DNA of 64,000 nt from Ambrosia x helenae (taxonomy: Eukaryota > Streptophyta > Magnoliopsida > Asterales > Asteraceae): the NCBI GenBank assembly GCA_030844895.1, contig CM061233.1, positions 29,694,310 through 29,758,309 on the forward strand. Direction: 5' to 3'. The position numbers and the translations under genes are program-made. The notes under the pieces are model-generated. The model searched no databases and was not told the DNA's origin. It was given only the letters and a program-made list of their open reading frames with translations. Shown piece after piece: positions 32,991-43,730 of this stretch; the first letter of the stretch is position 1, and the number at the start of each line of letters is the position of its first letter.

Positions 32991-33449
32991 TGTTGGGTTA
33001 TATTGAGACCACAGTTACCAGATTACAGACTTTTGATAGCCAGTTGTATAGTTTGATAGTTTAAGGACTAGAATGTAATTAATACAATGTTTAGTGCTCA
33101 AACCTTAGGCTGCGCACTTAATTACACGGGCCCTGCGCGCTTATGTTAAGTGCGCAGGCCCAGGGGCTTTCCTATATAAAGGATGTGTGTGCACAGCTCT
33201 AGGGTTAGGGTTTTGGGATAATCTTTGTAGCACACGTGAATAGGTGCGTATTAAACAGTGTATTCCAAGGTGTTCATCAGAAAATCATTAATGGAATCAT
33301 CATGTTATTCATTGTGTGTGTCGGTGTTATTCATGTTCATCTAGTATCTTTATCTTTCTGGATTAATTACTTAAAACACCTAACAAATAGGTGTTTATAA
33401 GTGATAACAATCTATTGCATATCACAAGATCTAGCTTTCGGGACTTACA
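32991..33449 (+). repeat. 3' LTR of the Sirevirus-like element
   Basis: 459 bp, TGTTGGGTTATATT to GGGACTTACA. It keeps the 59-bp stretch lost from the 5' LTR, including agggttagggttttggg. A few base differences from the 5' copy are visible (for example atattgagac against atattaagac). TATA at 33173-33179. Confidence 0.95.
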
Positions 33450-33704
33450 CATGAGGCATTAAAGTTTACAACTAGACATGCATGTAGAATTGCTTAAGTA
33501 TAATGTTGCAAGTATAAAGAATTGCATAAACATGGTTACGTAAACTCACCTTAGCAAAGTGTTAAATCTCGAGAAATAGAATATTTGTAGCCCAAAGTTG
33601 CCAAGTATTACCCTATGTATAAGGTAATAAATAAGTCTAAGTCTTTCTAGTCTACAAGTATTTTCTAGGGTTTCGAATTTGGGGATAAGTATTTGTTTGA
33701 TTAA
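33450..33704 (-). repeat. Outer element 3' LTR, segment 2
   Basis: Resumes after the catga duplication and shares ctacaagtattttctagggt with 52632 of the 5' LTR. It ends at ttgattaa where the next insertion begins. Confidence 0.85.
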
Positions 33705-33968
33705 CGAGTTGACATCAACCCGCGCGTTGCGGCGGGATCGGTTTTGTATGACGCCGACAAATGGTAAACCATATAATTATATATCAATATAACTAAAAGT
33801 TAACCGACGATTATAGTACAATATGAAGAATGCATGCAGTGTTTGTGTTATAGTTTCCATAATTATGAGAGTTTTCGAAACAATAATTTAGGATTTACGG
33901 ATTCTACCCCGTGCATGACATCGATAAATGAAAATTGCTAAATACTTAATTATTATTTAGGCTGTTAA

Positions 33969-34266
33969 TTTTTTTGAACAACATGGAACGATGTGTCAAT
34001 CACCGTGACACCGGGCGAAGTTGCCAAGGTTGGCTATTGAACCGCTGCCAGCCCCTTGGCTCTCCCAAATGCGCGGAAACCCGAACTCCACCCGCCGGAA
34101 GACACAACGGTGGAATAATCGGTAAAATCTGGCCTCTCATCTGAGTCGAACTGACGCCACCCGTATTCGCTCTTCACCTGGATGCCGCAAAAATAATAAA
34201 GTGAGTGATAATCAAACCTAGGTCACAACGAACACAAAATTTTCCCTAACCACTCTACCACTACCT
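33969..34266 (-). mobile_element. tRNA-derived SINE
   Basis: The minus strand starts with an A-box-like TAGTGGTAGAGTGG, then a B-box-like GGTTTGATTATC about 50 bp on, a GC-richer body, and an end GTTCAAAAAAA. This is the layout of plant SINEs, which are copied by Pol III and moved by LINE enzymes. Target duplications were not found. Confidence 0.6.
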
Positions 34267-34373
34267 CATTTACTATTAGTTATATTTAAAATGTTACGAG
34301 AGTTTTTTTAGGACGTGGCCACCTCAAATATTTTGAAGTAATATTCCTGCCATTTAAATAACTTTTTTCTCTG

Positions 34374-34685
34374 AGACCCCCGTAGTGGGGCGTTTTTTTG
34401 GGAAAAAAAAATAGCGCCCCTGTACACCATTACAGGGGGGCTCCATCAACCAAAATCAACTATGGGCTCCATATATATAGCGCCTGAATTGATATGCCCT
34501 CTCCAATCAGAATTTTCCACATCAGACACACTCTCTCTCTTTTATTATTTTATTATTTTTTTAATTAAAAAGATATAATAAAATATTAATATTTTTCAGT
34601 TTCTCTCTCCATACTGACTCAGTAGCCACGTAAACCAATCAAAAAGAGGGGCTTTATAAATAAAGCCCCCCACTACGCATGGTCT
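34374..34685. mobile_element. MITE with CGTAGTGGGG terminal inverted repeats
   Basis: The left end agacccccgtagtggggcg is matched by the reverse complement of the right end, agaccatgcgtagtgggggg. It is about 312 bp and non-coding, with internal hairpin-forming CCCCTGTA..TACAGGGG and GGGGCTTTAT..ATAAAGCCCC. A target duplication was not resolved. Confidence 0.72.
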
Positions 34686-34819
34686 AATGCCATATTGATC
34701 CATAATAATCATAGACTCATTTTGCTATCCATCTACATTTAAATTATCAACTCAATTTTATATTATTATCATCTCAATTTTATATTATTTATGAAGAAAA
34801 TTTTAATTTATTTTTAAGT

Positions 34820-36060
34820 TTTTACAATAACAAAAGAAAAATTGATAACAGAAGAATAGCATGGAATCCCGAATCCGTGGATAAACGGCACAAGCTGAAC
34901 GATGATGAAGAATGGAGTTGAATGGTGGTGATCAACATCCAACAGCGATAAAGATCGGAGTTGTATTGCGGATAACGATGATGAAAATTGGAGTTGTATG
35001 GTGGCAAACAGAGGACGTCAATGAAGACCGGAGTTGTATGAGCGAGTTTTGGCGATGAAGAACAGAATTGTATGGCGGTGAACGGCGATGAAGACCAGCG
35101 AAACGTCGTAGTCCGTCTCTTGTTCTGTTTCGGTTTTAGGGTTTCATAGGGAATGGTGTATGGTTTGATAGAAAGCAATACCTACAATTAGTTTGTTTCA
35201 AGTTAAGTTTAATACCAAACAAAGCACAATTGATCCGACCCACTTGTTTCTGATTGTAAAAACCTTTTTGAGTCTTCTCTTTTGTTTATCTTCAAATAAC
35301 ATAAAACATCATGTCTTCATGTCTTCTCAATACCATAAAACAAAGAACATATCTGTTTTTTTTTTTTCCGGACCATACAAACAAAAATCATAGAATTCGT
35401 CTCGTGACTTTTTGCAGTTTTGTTTTTTCGTTTATCTCCATATGATATAGATACATATGTATTCATGTCTTCTCAACACAATATAAACACGTCACATAGC
35501 ATATGTTTTTTAAGACAACATACAAAAATCATACAATTTATTTTTGATTTTCTTGAAGCTTGTTTCTTTGTTTGTCTTCAAATATCATAACAACGTATGT
35601 CTTATAAAAACAAAGAACAGGTGGTTTAAAAAATTGAAGTAATAAGAAGCGGAAACAGACAACGACGTGAGAACATACCGGAATCGAAACTTCCGATGCA
35701 AGAATGAAAAACACAGAACCAAATAAGCGACAAACGGAATTTATATGATCGATCGGTTGGCGAGAGAGAAACGGAGACAGAATAATAAGAACAGACGATC
35801 GTTAACAGAGTAAATTGAACGTGAGAGAGAAGCGACGGGAGGAAAATAGTAAAGCGGGTGGAAAAGGTGATGTTGGTGGTTGTGCCGCAATTTATATGCA
35901 AGGGTTGCAGAAGGAAAAGATGATGATGGAAGGAGTTAATAAGGAAGGGGGTAATAAATTGAGATGCGTTAAAAAAGAGCCCAAAAAAAGGAAAACGGTT
36001 TCGTAAATGGTAACGTCAGTTAGATGAAAGTTAAGTTGGCGTTAAGTTACTAATTGTATT
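34820..36060. other. Non-coding remainder of the composite insertion
   Basis: 34880-35090 holds about five degenerate copies of a gatgaag..ggagttgtatg unit. The rest (35100-36060) is AT-rich with recurring cttcaaata/cataaaac phrases. Short open frames here lack recognisable domains. Confidence 0.5.
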
Positions 36061-36369
36061 AATATATAATAATCAAATTGTTTAATAAATATAAGAAATT
36101 CAATAAATAAATAAACAAAAGTCTTTGTGTAAACTTTAGATTAAAAATGGTCACATTATAAGGTTTTAAGTATGAACTTGAAATATTTATTATATATATT
36201 AAATAAATAATTTTTGGAAAACTAAAAATTGTATGTTAAACTTTTCTATTAGAATAACATAAAATAATTTTTGTAGAATTTATAAAGCAATTTTAGTATT
36301 TTAAAACCAATTTTAAAAATATAAGTGAATATATATAAATCAAAAAGGTAAAAAAAAAATGTTTTGTAC

Positions 36370-36443
36370 AAGCTGGGAATCGAACCCGGTCTGGGACTGG
36401 TTCGTGTTTAATATCACAAGTTCAGACCAGTTGGTCTGAACTC
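36370..36443 (-). other. tRNA-like module in outer 3' LTR (a)
   Basis: The minus strand has an A-box-like CAGACCAACTGGTC and, about 40 bp on, a B box GGGTTCGATTCCC. Sense relative to the element. Counterpart at 53355-53433. Confidence 0.6.
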
Positions 36444-36540
36444 TGAGAACGATAAATCTCTGTTAGAAATAATTATATAATTATGTTGAAACTAATTTAT
36501 AAACCTTTTAATGAAAAGCTAAAAAAAAACCGTGAAACGT

Positions 36541-36611
36541 GGGACTCGAACCCTGGCCATCCGGCCGGTTCGTGCATTACGAACAAGGAGCCAACCAACT
36601 AATCTACTGAT
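36541..36611 (-). other. tRNA-like module in outer 3' LTR (b)
   Basis: The minus strand has an A-box-like TAGATTAGTTGG and a B box GGGTTCGAGTCCC. Sense relative to the element, about 860-930 bp from the LTR start, matching the sense module of the inner chromovirus. Counterpart at 53524-53600. Confidence 0.62.
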
Positions 36612-37216
36612 CAGTTGGTGTTAGTTTATGTTCTGTTTTAAATAAATACACAAGTCTGCAGAGGTGTTCTTCCCCAATTCATATATATCGAACCCTAGGT
36701 TTAACAATAATCAGTTTTAACAAACAATAACCCGATTAAACATAGGGTTATTGTTTGTAGAGGGCCGATGAACAAAACCTACAAAAAAAATTGAAACTTA
36801 CAAAGCTTAATCGTGATAATTGATCGGTCAAACAGAAAAGTCAAACGCACGAGCAAAAGCTTGAAAGGATGATTTATTAACAGAAATTGAAGGTGAAGAA
36901 AGAGTATTCGGCGAGTTTAGAGTGAAATGGAGGGTTCAATTTATAGTGTGGGGTTCTAGGGTTGTGAATTGGAATGTTTGACCCGTTTATAGTCTATGAC
37001 ACGTTAATTGGACATAATTTGGAAGGTTTTGATGATAATTGGTCGTGTAATGGACGTGAATCAGTCAAACGCGTCAATATCAGTTTACCATATATGAGTT
37101 GTAACACGAATTGATGTTATTTATGGTTGATTGTCATTGCAGTTGACTTTCTAAGTCAACTGCTAGGTTCAGAATATGATATAAAAATAATACGCGTGGA
37201 TAGTTTGACGGAAATG

Positions 37217-37292
37217 TGGTGTAGATTAGTTGGTTTGTTGTTAGTGTATGTTGAACCGGCCATGGGCTCGGGTTCGAACCCCGGCCCATGCC
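37217..37292 (+). other. tRNA-like module in outer 3' LTR (c)
   Basis: A-box-like TAGATTAGTTGG and B box GGGTTCGAACCCC within a hairpin pairing CATGGGC with GCCCATG. Antisense to the element, about 180-250 bp from the LTR start. Counterpart at 54201-54277. Confidence 0.65.
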
Positions 37293-37468
37293 AATATTTT
37301 ATTTTTTTGATCATTTAAACAATGATATAAGATATAATATGTATATAGTTTGGTTCCAGGCGTCCAAATGCGTCACGAAATATTTTTTAAAAGGACGTTA
37401 AATGATGAAATTCGACGTTTTATTAATAATGATCGTAACGTACAAGGAATTTAATGCGAAATGTTACA

Positions 37469-37500
37469 GTCTCCCCTACTTTTAGGAACTTCGTCCCGAA
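37469..37500 (-). other. Polypurine tract and conserved flank of the outer element
   Basis: The minus strand reads AAAAGTAGGGGAGAC right before the LTR, with AACTTCGGGACGAAGTTCC just upstream, as in the inner element at 48360-48396. Confidence 0.85.
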
Positions 37501-37895
37501 GTTGGAGTTGGAGAGTCTGATGGAAAAAGATGTGGGTATTTAGACTTCATCTGGTCCTTGCGTTCCCAAGTGAACTCTGGACCTCGTTTAGATTCCCAAC
37601 GAACCTTAACGATCGGAATACGACTGCGCTTGAGTTTCTTGACTCCAGTATCCACGATCTCGACGGGTTTCTCGACAATGTGCATGGTTTCATCGATCTG
37701 CACATCTTCAAGAGGGACATGGAGGTTCTCATCTGCTAAGCATTTCTTGAGATTCGAAACATGAAAGGTTGGGTGAACATTGCTTAGCTCAGGTGGAAGA
37801 TCAAGTTTGTAAGCCACTTTTCCAATCCGGTCAAGAACTTTGAATGGGCCTACGTATCGAGGAGCTAGTTTTCCCTTTCTGCCGAAGCGAATCAC
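37482..37895 (-). pseudogene. Outer pol fragment: integrase C-terminus and chromodomain
   Basis: Contains GKLAPRYVGPF, VHPTFHVSNLKKC and a C-terminal chromodomain-like end (VKVRWESKRGPEFTWE, then KYPHLF), which in chromoviruses is thought to guide integration to particular chromatin. It is very close in sequence to the last 137 residues of the inner polyprotein. It is cut off from the integrase core by a frame change at 37895, where about 100 bp present in the inner element are missing. Confidence 0.9.
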
Positions 37896-38236
37896 TCCCT
37901 TCCAAGGGGTACCTTAAGAAGTACAAGGTTGAGTTGGATTTTATCTGTGGTTTCTTGGATCAGTTCGGGTCCAGTGATCTGGGCTTCACCAACCTCAGTC
38001 CAACAGACAGGTGAACGACATTTACGACCATAGAGTGCCTCGAAAGGTGCCATGTTAATGCTGGCATGATAACTGTTGTTGTATGAAAACTCGACCAAAG
38101 GAAGATGAGAATCCCATGCGCCCCTAAAATCGATGACACATGCCCTGAGCATATCCTCAAGTGTCTGGATGGTCCGTTCAGTCTGACCATCTGTTTGAGG
38201 GTGATAAGCAGTACTCAGGTTCAGCTTGGTACCCAA
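37892..38236 (-). pseudogene. Outer pol fragment: integrase core end
   Basis: Carries the HPQTDGQTERTIQTLE segment with the catalytic glutamate, and FEALYGRKCRSP. The zinc-binding part and the two catalytic aspartates are lost: about 390 bp present in the inner element (about 47096-47490) are missing just upstream. Confidence 0.9.
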
Positions 38237-39651
38237 AGCGTCTTGTAAAGAATCCCAAAAGTGAGAAATGAAACGACCATCACGATCAGAGATAATGTCG
38301 ATTGAGCCTCGTTCATAAGGAAGGTACGTAGATCATCACGGTCAGGAATCCAAAGTCGATTGAGAAAATAAAGTAGACCATCAGGTTTGGTTTCAAGTTG
38401 AGTCTCAGCACCACAAGACATTTCGTCGTACATGTTACCTTGGGTGACTGAAGTATGTTGAGCCTGGAGGATACGATCCTGAAGATCAGTACGAACTCTC
38501 ACACAATGAAGTTTGATACGCTCTTTACGACTGAGTGCGTCAGCCACAACATTCGCTTTGCTAGGATGGTAGCGAATTTCGCAATCATAGTCGTTAAGTA
38601 ACTCAACCCAACGCTGTTGCCTCATGTTAAGATTTTTCTGGTCGAAGACATGTTGGAGACTTTTGTGGTCCGTGAAAACCACACATTTGGTTCCATAAAG
38701 GTAGTGTCTCCAAATCTTAAGAGCAAAGACGACAACGCCCAATTCAAGATCATGGGTGGTATAATTCTTTTCGTGGGTCTTGAGTTGTCTAGACGCATAA
38801 GCAATAACCTTGCCTCGTTGCATGAGAACACAACCAAGACCTTGGTTTGATGCATCACAATAGACCATGAAGTCATCACTACCATCAGGTAGAGACAAGA
38901 TAGGAGCTTCATAGAGTTTCAGCTTAAGAGTCTCAAACGCTTCCTCTTGTTTTGGTCCCCACTCATATGGTTTACCCTTGTGAGTTAAGGCAGTGAGAGG
39001 AACAGCGATCTTGGAGAAGTTGGCAATGAATCGACGATAATAACCAGCCAAACCAAGGAAGGAACGGACTTCTGTTGGAGTTTTAGGAACACTCCAATCT
39101 TTGACAGCCTCGATCTTTGCGGGATCAACATGAATTCCGTTCATATCAATGACGTGTCCCAAAAATTGAACTTCCTTAAGCCAAAATTCACATTTTGAGA
39201 ACTTGGCATACAGTTGTTCCTTCTTTAGGAGACCCAAAGTTGAGTGAAGATGCTGTTCGTGATCGGATTTTGATTTTGAGTAAATCAAAATGTCGTCGAT
39301 GAAGACGATCACGAATTTGTCAAGGTAGGGTCTACAAACCCGATTCATTAGGTCCATAAACACTGCGGGAGCGTTGGTCAATCCAAACGGCATGACCATG
39401 AATTCGTAATGACCATAACGTGTACGAAAGGCTGTCTTGGGAATATCTTCATCGTGGACTCTAAGCTGATGATAACCAGAACGAAGATCAATCTTCGAGA
39501 AGTGGGTTGCTCCTTGAAGTTGGTCGAAAAGATCGTCAATCCTAGGCAAGGGATAACGATTCTTGATGGTGAGTTTGTTGAGTTCGCGAAAGTCGATACA
39601 CATCCTGAGAGATCCATCTTTCTTCTTAACGAACAAAACAGGGGTCCCCAT
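38221..39651 (-). pseudogene. Outer pol fragment: reverse transcriptase and RNase H
   Basis: 476 open codons covering most of RT (LPRIDDLFDQLQGA, VFIDDILIYS active site) and RNase H (VYCDASNQGLG, FTDHKSLQH). A frameshift near 39650 separates it from the protease segment. After NEA it runs into the deleted integrase region and reads out of frame. RT itself looks intact but has no natural start. Confidence 0.9.
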
Positions 39652-40681
39652 GGAGAAGAATTGGGGCGAATGAAACCTTTATCAGAAAGTTCTTGTAGTT
39701 GACTGGCAAGTTCTTGCATCTCAGAGGGTGCAAGACGATAAGGAGCTTTGGCGACAGGATTTGCACCAGGAACAAGATCGATCCTAAATTCCACTTGTCG
39801 AGCAGGAGGTAGACCAGGTAAATCCTCTGGAAAGACTTCAGGATAGTCCCGAATGATTGGGATGTCTTGGATACTTTTGCCCCTGTCTTTCTTTTCTATC
39901 ACGTTAGCTAAGAAAGCCGTATACCCCTTTCGTAAGTATTTTTTAGCAGTAGTACAAGACATGAGCTTAAGCTCGCCACAAGGCTTCTCACCATAGATCT
40001 TCAAAATATCACCAGATTCGAGAGGAATGCGAATGACTTTCTCAAAGCATAGAATTTCAGCACGATGGGTTGACAACCAATCCATGCCTACTATGACATC
40101 AAAGCTTCCAAGATGCATAGGAATGAGATCGATAGAGAAAGTATGTTCATCGAGGTTCAACACACAGTTACGAATGACATAATCGATCGAGATAGACTTC
40201 CCATTAGCTACCTCTACCACTAAAGGTTCTTCTAGGTTAGTATGGGGTAAGTTAAGTAAGGGTTCAAACTTTAGTGATATAAATGACTTATCAGCACCCG
40301 AATCAAATAATATGGATGCATAGTGGGTTATTAACGAGAAACGTACCATTAACCACCTCGTTGTTGTCGCGGGCCTGGTTAGCATTGAGGTTGTAAGCAC
40401 GACCTCGAGCACCTTGGTTCTGGTTGCGGTTCTGCTTTTGGTTGCGGTTTTGGTTCTGGTTCTAGTTTCCAAGTCTAGGGCAAGCATCCCTATAATGTTC
40501 CGTGCTTCCACATTCATAGCACTGGCCACGAACAGGCCTACCATTTTGAGCATTAGGAGATGGATTATTTTTGGCAGGATTGTTTTGAGTGGCAGGGGCT
40601 TGGCAAGCATTGGTATAGTGTCCATACCGCTTGTAGTTATTAAATTGGCGGCATGGTCTGTCAGCAAGATGGTGGTATTGA
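39640..40681 (-). pseudogene. Outer gag-pol fragment: zinc knuckle, protease, RT start
   Basis: Contains a CCHC knuckle CYECGSTEHYRDAC (in a different frame, about 40540-40580), the protease LFDSGADKSFIS (about 40290-40325) and the start of RT up to the frameshift near 39650. Its upstream end is cut by the inner chromovirus at 40681; the matching half resumes at 50909. Confidence 0.88.
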
Positions 40682-40871
40682 TGTAACATTACGCATTTAA
40701 TTCTTGTACGTTACGCATGACAATTAATAAAAACGTCAAGTTTCATATTTACCCTCGCAATTATTATTATCCTCGCATTTATTATTTTTGTCGTTAATAT
40801 GGAACCCTAATGATATATATATTATTATATGTGTGTGTGTGGCTATAATTAAAAATCAAAAAAAAATGTTT

Positions 40872-40945
40872 GCCTTGGCCGGGGTTCGAACCCGCGCCAA
40901 GGACCGGCCCAACCTAACCCAATGCACAAACCAGCTGGGCTGGCC
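40872..40945 (-). other. tRNA-like module 1 in inner 5' LTR
   Basis: The minus strand has an A-box-like CAGCCCAGCTGGTTTG and B box GGGTTCGAACCCC, the latter in a hairpin pairing CCTTGGC with GCCAAGG. Antisense to the element, about 190 bp from the LTR start. Same sequence at 48587-48660. Confidence 0.68.
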
Positions 40946-41197
40946 TTCTGTTTGTTATAAACCCGGACTCATTTTAATCTTATACGCGTGTTAAAATCCC
41001 ACAGTTGACAAGGAAAAGTCAACTGTGGTATTGCCTTGTTGATCAATCCAAGTATTAACGCGTGATTTCTATAATTTTGGCAAGCTCGTGCATTATCCGG
41101 CCCAATACAACACATAAACACAACAATTACACGGCAATCGTGCCCTAATGATCTTAATTGGCCGCGTATTATCATAAGGAAAGTCAAACAATCCAAT

Positions 41198-41228
41198 TAA
41201 CCCTAACCCTAATCCATTAGTATAAATT
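41198..41228 (+). promoter_or_regulatory. Telomere-like motif and TATA box of the inner LTR
   Basis: TAACCCTAACCCTAAT (about 41199-41214) resembles plant teloboxes found in promoters. It lies just before TATAAATT at 41221, about 540 bp into the LTR, so transcription likely starts near 41250. Repeated in the 3' LTR. Confidence 0.6.
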
Positions 41229-41550
41229 GAGGCTCTGCATAGCTTAACAACTCGCTCATACCTCTCTCTCAATCTCTATTTCTCTCTATTACTGCTCTGA
41301 TCGTTGTTTATTGCTCGTGGTTGACTTTTCCTTTGACCCGACCATAAGCATCAATTATACACTGTAAGTACAATTATAATAGTGGGTTATATTCATCGGC
41401 GATCAGACAACATTAGCCCTAACAATAATCGGGCTATAGTTGTCTGATTTGCTTGATTTCAAAACTAGGGTTCATCGCGTTTTTTTTGGGGATAATACTG
41501 ATTTTTTTGCATATGGTATTTATTTAATTTAATTCAGGAGATAACACAAC

Positions 41551-41626
41551 CACCGGCCTAGGCCAGGTGGTTGTGACTCTGGTCTTGTATCGTGGTCATC
41601 CGGGTTCGAGTCCGGCTCTGACCGGC
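41551..41626 (+). other. tRNA-like module 2 in inner 5' LTR
   Basis: A-box-like TAGGCCAGGTGGTTG and B box GGGTTCGAGTCCGG, about 870 bp from the LTR start, in the sense strand and downstream of the TATA box, so probably inside the transcript. Same sequence at 49266-49341. Confidence 0.65.
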
Positions 41627-43195
41627 TTTTTGTCTTTCCTTTTCTTTTCTTTTTATTAAACAAACATTAATCATATATATATATATATTAATCCTTTAAT
41701 CTTTTAAATTCTTTTTTTAAAATACCTAAACTATTTTATAAACTCTAAAAAAATTATTATTGGTTAATCTGATATAAAAGATTTATTTACAATTTTTATT
41801 TTTCAGAAATTCTTTTATTTAATATTTATAATAATTAAATCATTTTTATACAATTATAATTATAAAAATCCATAATTATATCAAAACAATTTATTTAAAT
41901 TCTCCAAAAATTATCCTAACTTTTTATAAAGTTAAACTTTACTGAAATAATTTTTAATTCAGTAAAATCATTTATTTATTATTTTTAATCAATTTTTGTA
42001 AGATTTAATCATATTTAATTCATAATAAATCCAATTTTCATCATTTTTACACCAAAATTTTATACAAATTATTTTTAATCATTTAGAACAGAATTATGAT
42101 TTTTAAAATAAGATTTCTTTAATTTTAGTATTTTTGAATATTAAAGTTAATAATTGGCTATTTATGAATAAATAGATTTAAAAATCTATTTTAAATGAAA
42201 TAATTTTATAAAAATTATTTTATTGCTTCAAACACTTTAATGTGCACACTCAAAATTCAAACTTTATAAAAAGACTATTTCTCATTTATTATCCAATTTT
42301 CTTTATTTAATTAACATTTTTGAATTAAATTTAACAATTGATTATCCCCAAATCAAAACCCTAGGATACACATATTAGTTACATAGACTTAGACTTATTA
42401 TATATTACCTCATTATAGGGTAATATTTGGAATCACTTTGGGCAACACAATTATCATATCTTTCAAACAAGTTAACATTTGCTAAGGTGAGTTTACATAG
42501 CCCCTTTTATCACCACTTTTGGGGTGAAACATGTTATAACACTTTTTTATTGCAATTCAATCATCAATGTGTTTATGTGTTTTCTATGTTGCATATTGTC
42601 TTGAGCATGATTAGAGTAAGCACATTCTAGCATAATCATTAACATTGATCAGCCGACGGTATACATTGATAGATCTATTGGACTGACAATCCCACCCGGA
42701 TACGTGCCTCCTACCAAGGTTACGTGGGTGTTTGTTATCGCATAACATATTGGGACCATAAGTGTATGGTATGTATCATTTTATAACAGTCAGCAGGGTT
42801 GATTATGCACTCGATTTATTTCTAATATGTTTCTCACATATGGGCTAGATTAACATGACACATGAATTGCTTAACATTTTATTCATTTATCATCAAAACC
42901 TATGTAATTCTCACCAACTTATGTTGACCCAAAATACTTTCAAAATTAACATGTTTCAGGTAACAATGAAGCTGAGGCTTGAGTTAGCATGAGGATTTAT
43001 CTTGAAGTTTATTTGAAGTTTTTTTTTGAAGTTATTATTTGGATGTTATGTATTTGAATTCTTAGACATTATTTCACATGTTGGATATTATGTTTGAATA
43101 AATTATTTAAAATTTATATTATACCATGTGCTACTGAAAACAATCATCAATACGTGGCACCCCGATGTTTCCGCCATCGGTTGGGGTGTTACAGA

Positions 43196-43208
43196 TTGGT
43201 ATCAGAGC
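43196..43208 (+). other. Primer-binding site, initiator-Met tRNA
   Basis: TGGTATCAGAGCC starts two bases after the 5' LTR end at 43193. Confidence 0.95.
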
Positions 43209-43730
43209 CTTGGTTATAGGGAATTAGGTTATTAGAAATAATCTAGACTATAACCTTAGGGACTAAAACAGTACTTGCTTCTCCTACTTGTAACCCTAAT
43301 TGCTTCCCTAATCCTATCCTTATCCTATGCCTTAAACCTACATGTGACTACTCTTAATTGTCTGCTGCAATCCTGATCCACCATTAGATTTATAGGACAA
43401 AATCCTCAGGTTTAACCTGAACCCCCTTGAGATCTCGTCGAAGTTCTAGATTTTAATAACGAACACGTGCAATCTGGAAGGGTGAACGCCTGTATTCTGA
43501 GTCTTCTGTCTAGGCTGGCATTGCGCATATATCCCAATCAGACGAGGGACCCGGATGCCTACCTGGGAATTCTCGGGATGAGTGTTCACTTATAGGCTAA
43601 AGCATGTCTTCATATGTTATTAGAATTTAGAATCTTTGATAAGTCAACGTTTTCGTTTATTCGTTTTGATTAATGAATAAATGATTACATTCCTTATATG
43701 AACTCTCATTCATTGTGTCTATTACAGATC
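43209..43730 (+). promoter_or_regulatory. Leader of the inner chromovirus
   Basis: Untranslated leader sharing most of its length with the outer element (51931-52484, minus) and the non-autonomous element (14921-15408, minus). ctattacag at 43719-43727, just before the gag ATG, resembles a 3' splice site. Confidence 0.75.

Larger units (their letters stand above)
20662..33449 (+). mobile_element. Sirevirus-like Ty1/copia element with an extra 3' ORF
   Basis: 12,788 bp flanked by catga (20657-20661 and 33450-33454). Order: 400-bp 5' LTR, PBS, motif-rich leader, gag (21922-24963), pol (from about 24983 to 28387), spacer, LTR/leader-like module (29270-30070), env-like ORF (30293-32947, frameshifted), polypurine tract, 459-bp 3' LTR. 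The large gag with coiled coil and zinc knuckles, and a third ORF after pol, fit the Sirevirus (SIRE/Maximus) lineage. gag and pol are open, ORF3 is broken. The 59-bp length difference between LTRs is a single deletion in the 5' copy. Confidence 0.93.
33705..36067. mobile_element. 2.4-kb composite insertion in the outer LTR
   Basis: The 5' LTR copy reads straight through this site (gtttgattaataatcaaatt at about 52675), so these 2.36 kb were inserted (or lost from the other copy). A TAA on both sides could be a 3-bp duplication. It starts cgagttgacatcaacccgcg and contains a SINE, a MITE and a set of gatgaag..ggagttgtat repeats (34880-35090). No transposase is seen and the class is not identified. 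Confidence 0.65.
36068..37468 (-). repeat. Outer element 3' LTR, segment 3
   Basis: Colinear with about 52680-54447 of the 5' LTR but missing about 370 bp of AT-rich sequence present there (52800-53160). It ends ATGTTACA on plus, that is LTR start TGTAACAT on minus, next to the polypurine tract. It carries three tRNA-like modules. Confidence 0.9.
40682..43193 (+). repeat. 5' LTR of the inner chromovirus
   Basis: 2512 bp, TGTAACATTACGC to GGGGTGTTACA, followed by the PBS. It holds two tRNA-like modules, a telomere-like motif and a TATA box. Confidence 0.97.

Noticed and set aside
36541..36611. Independent SINE insertion in the outer LTR
   Set aside because: The same module is present in both LTRs and at the same offset in the inner element, so it is part of the LTR rather than a later insertion; an ancient SINE origin remains possible.
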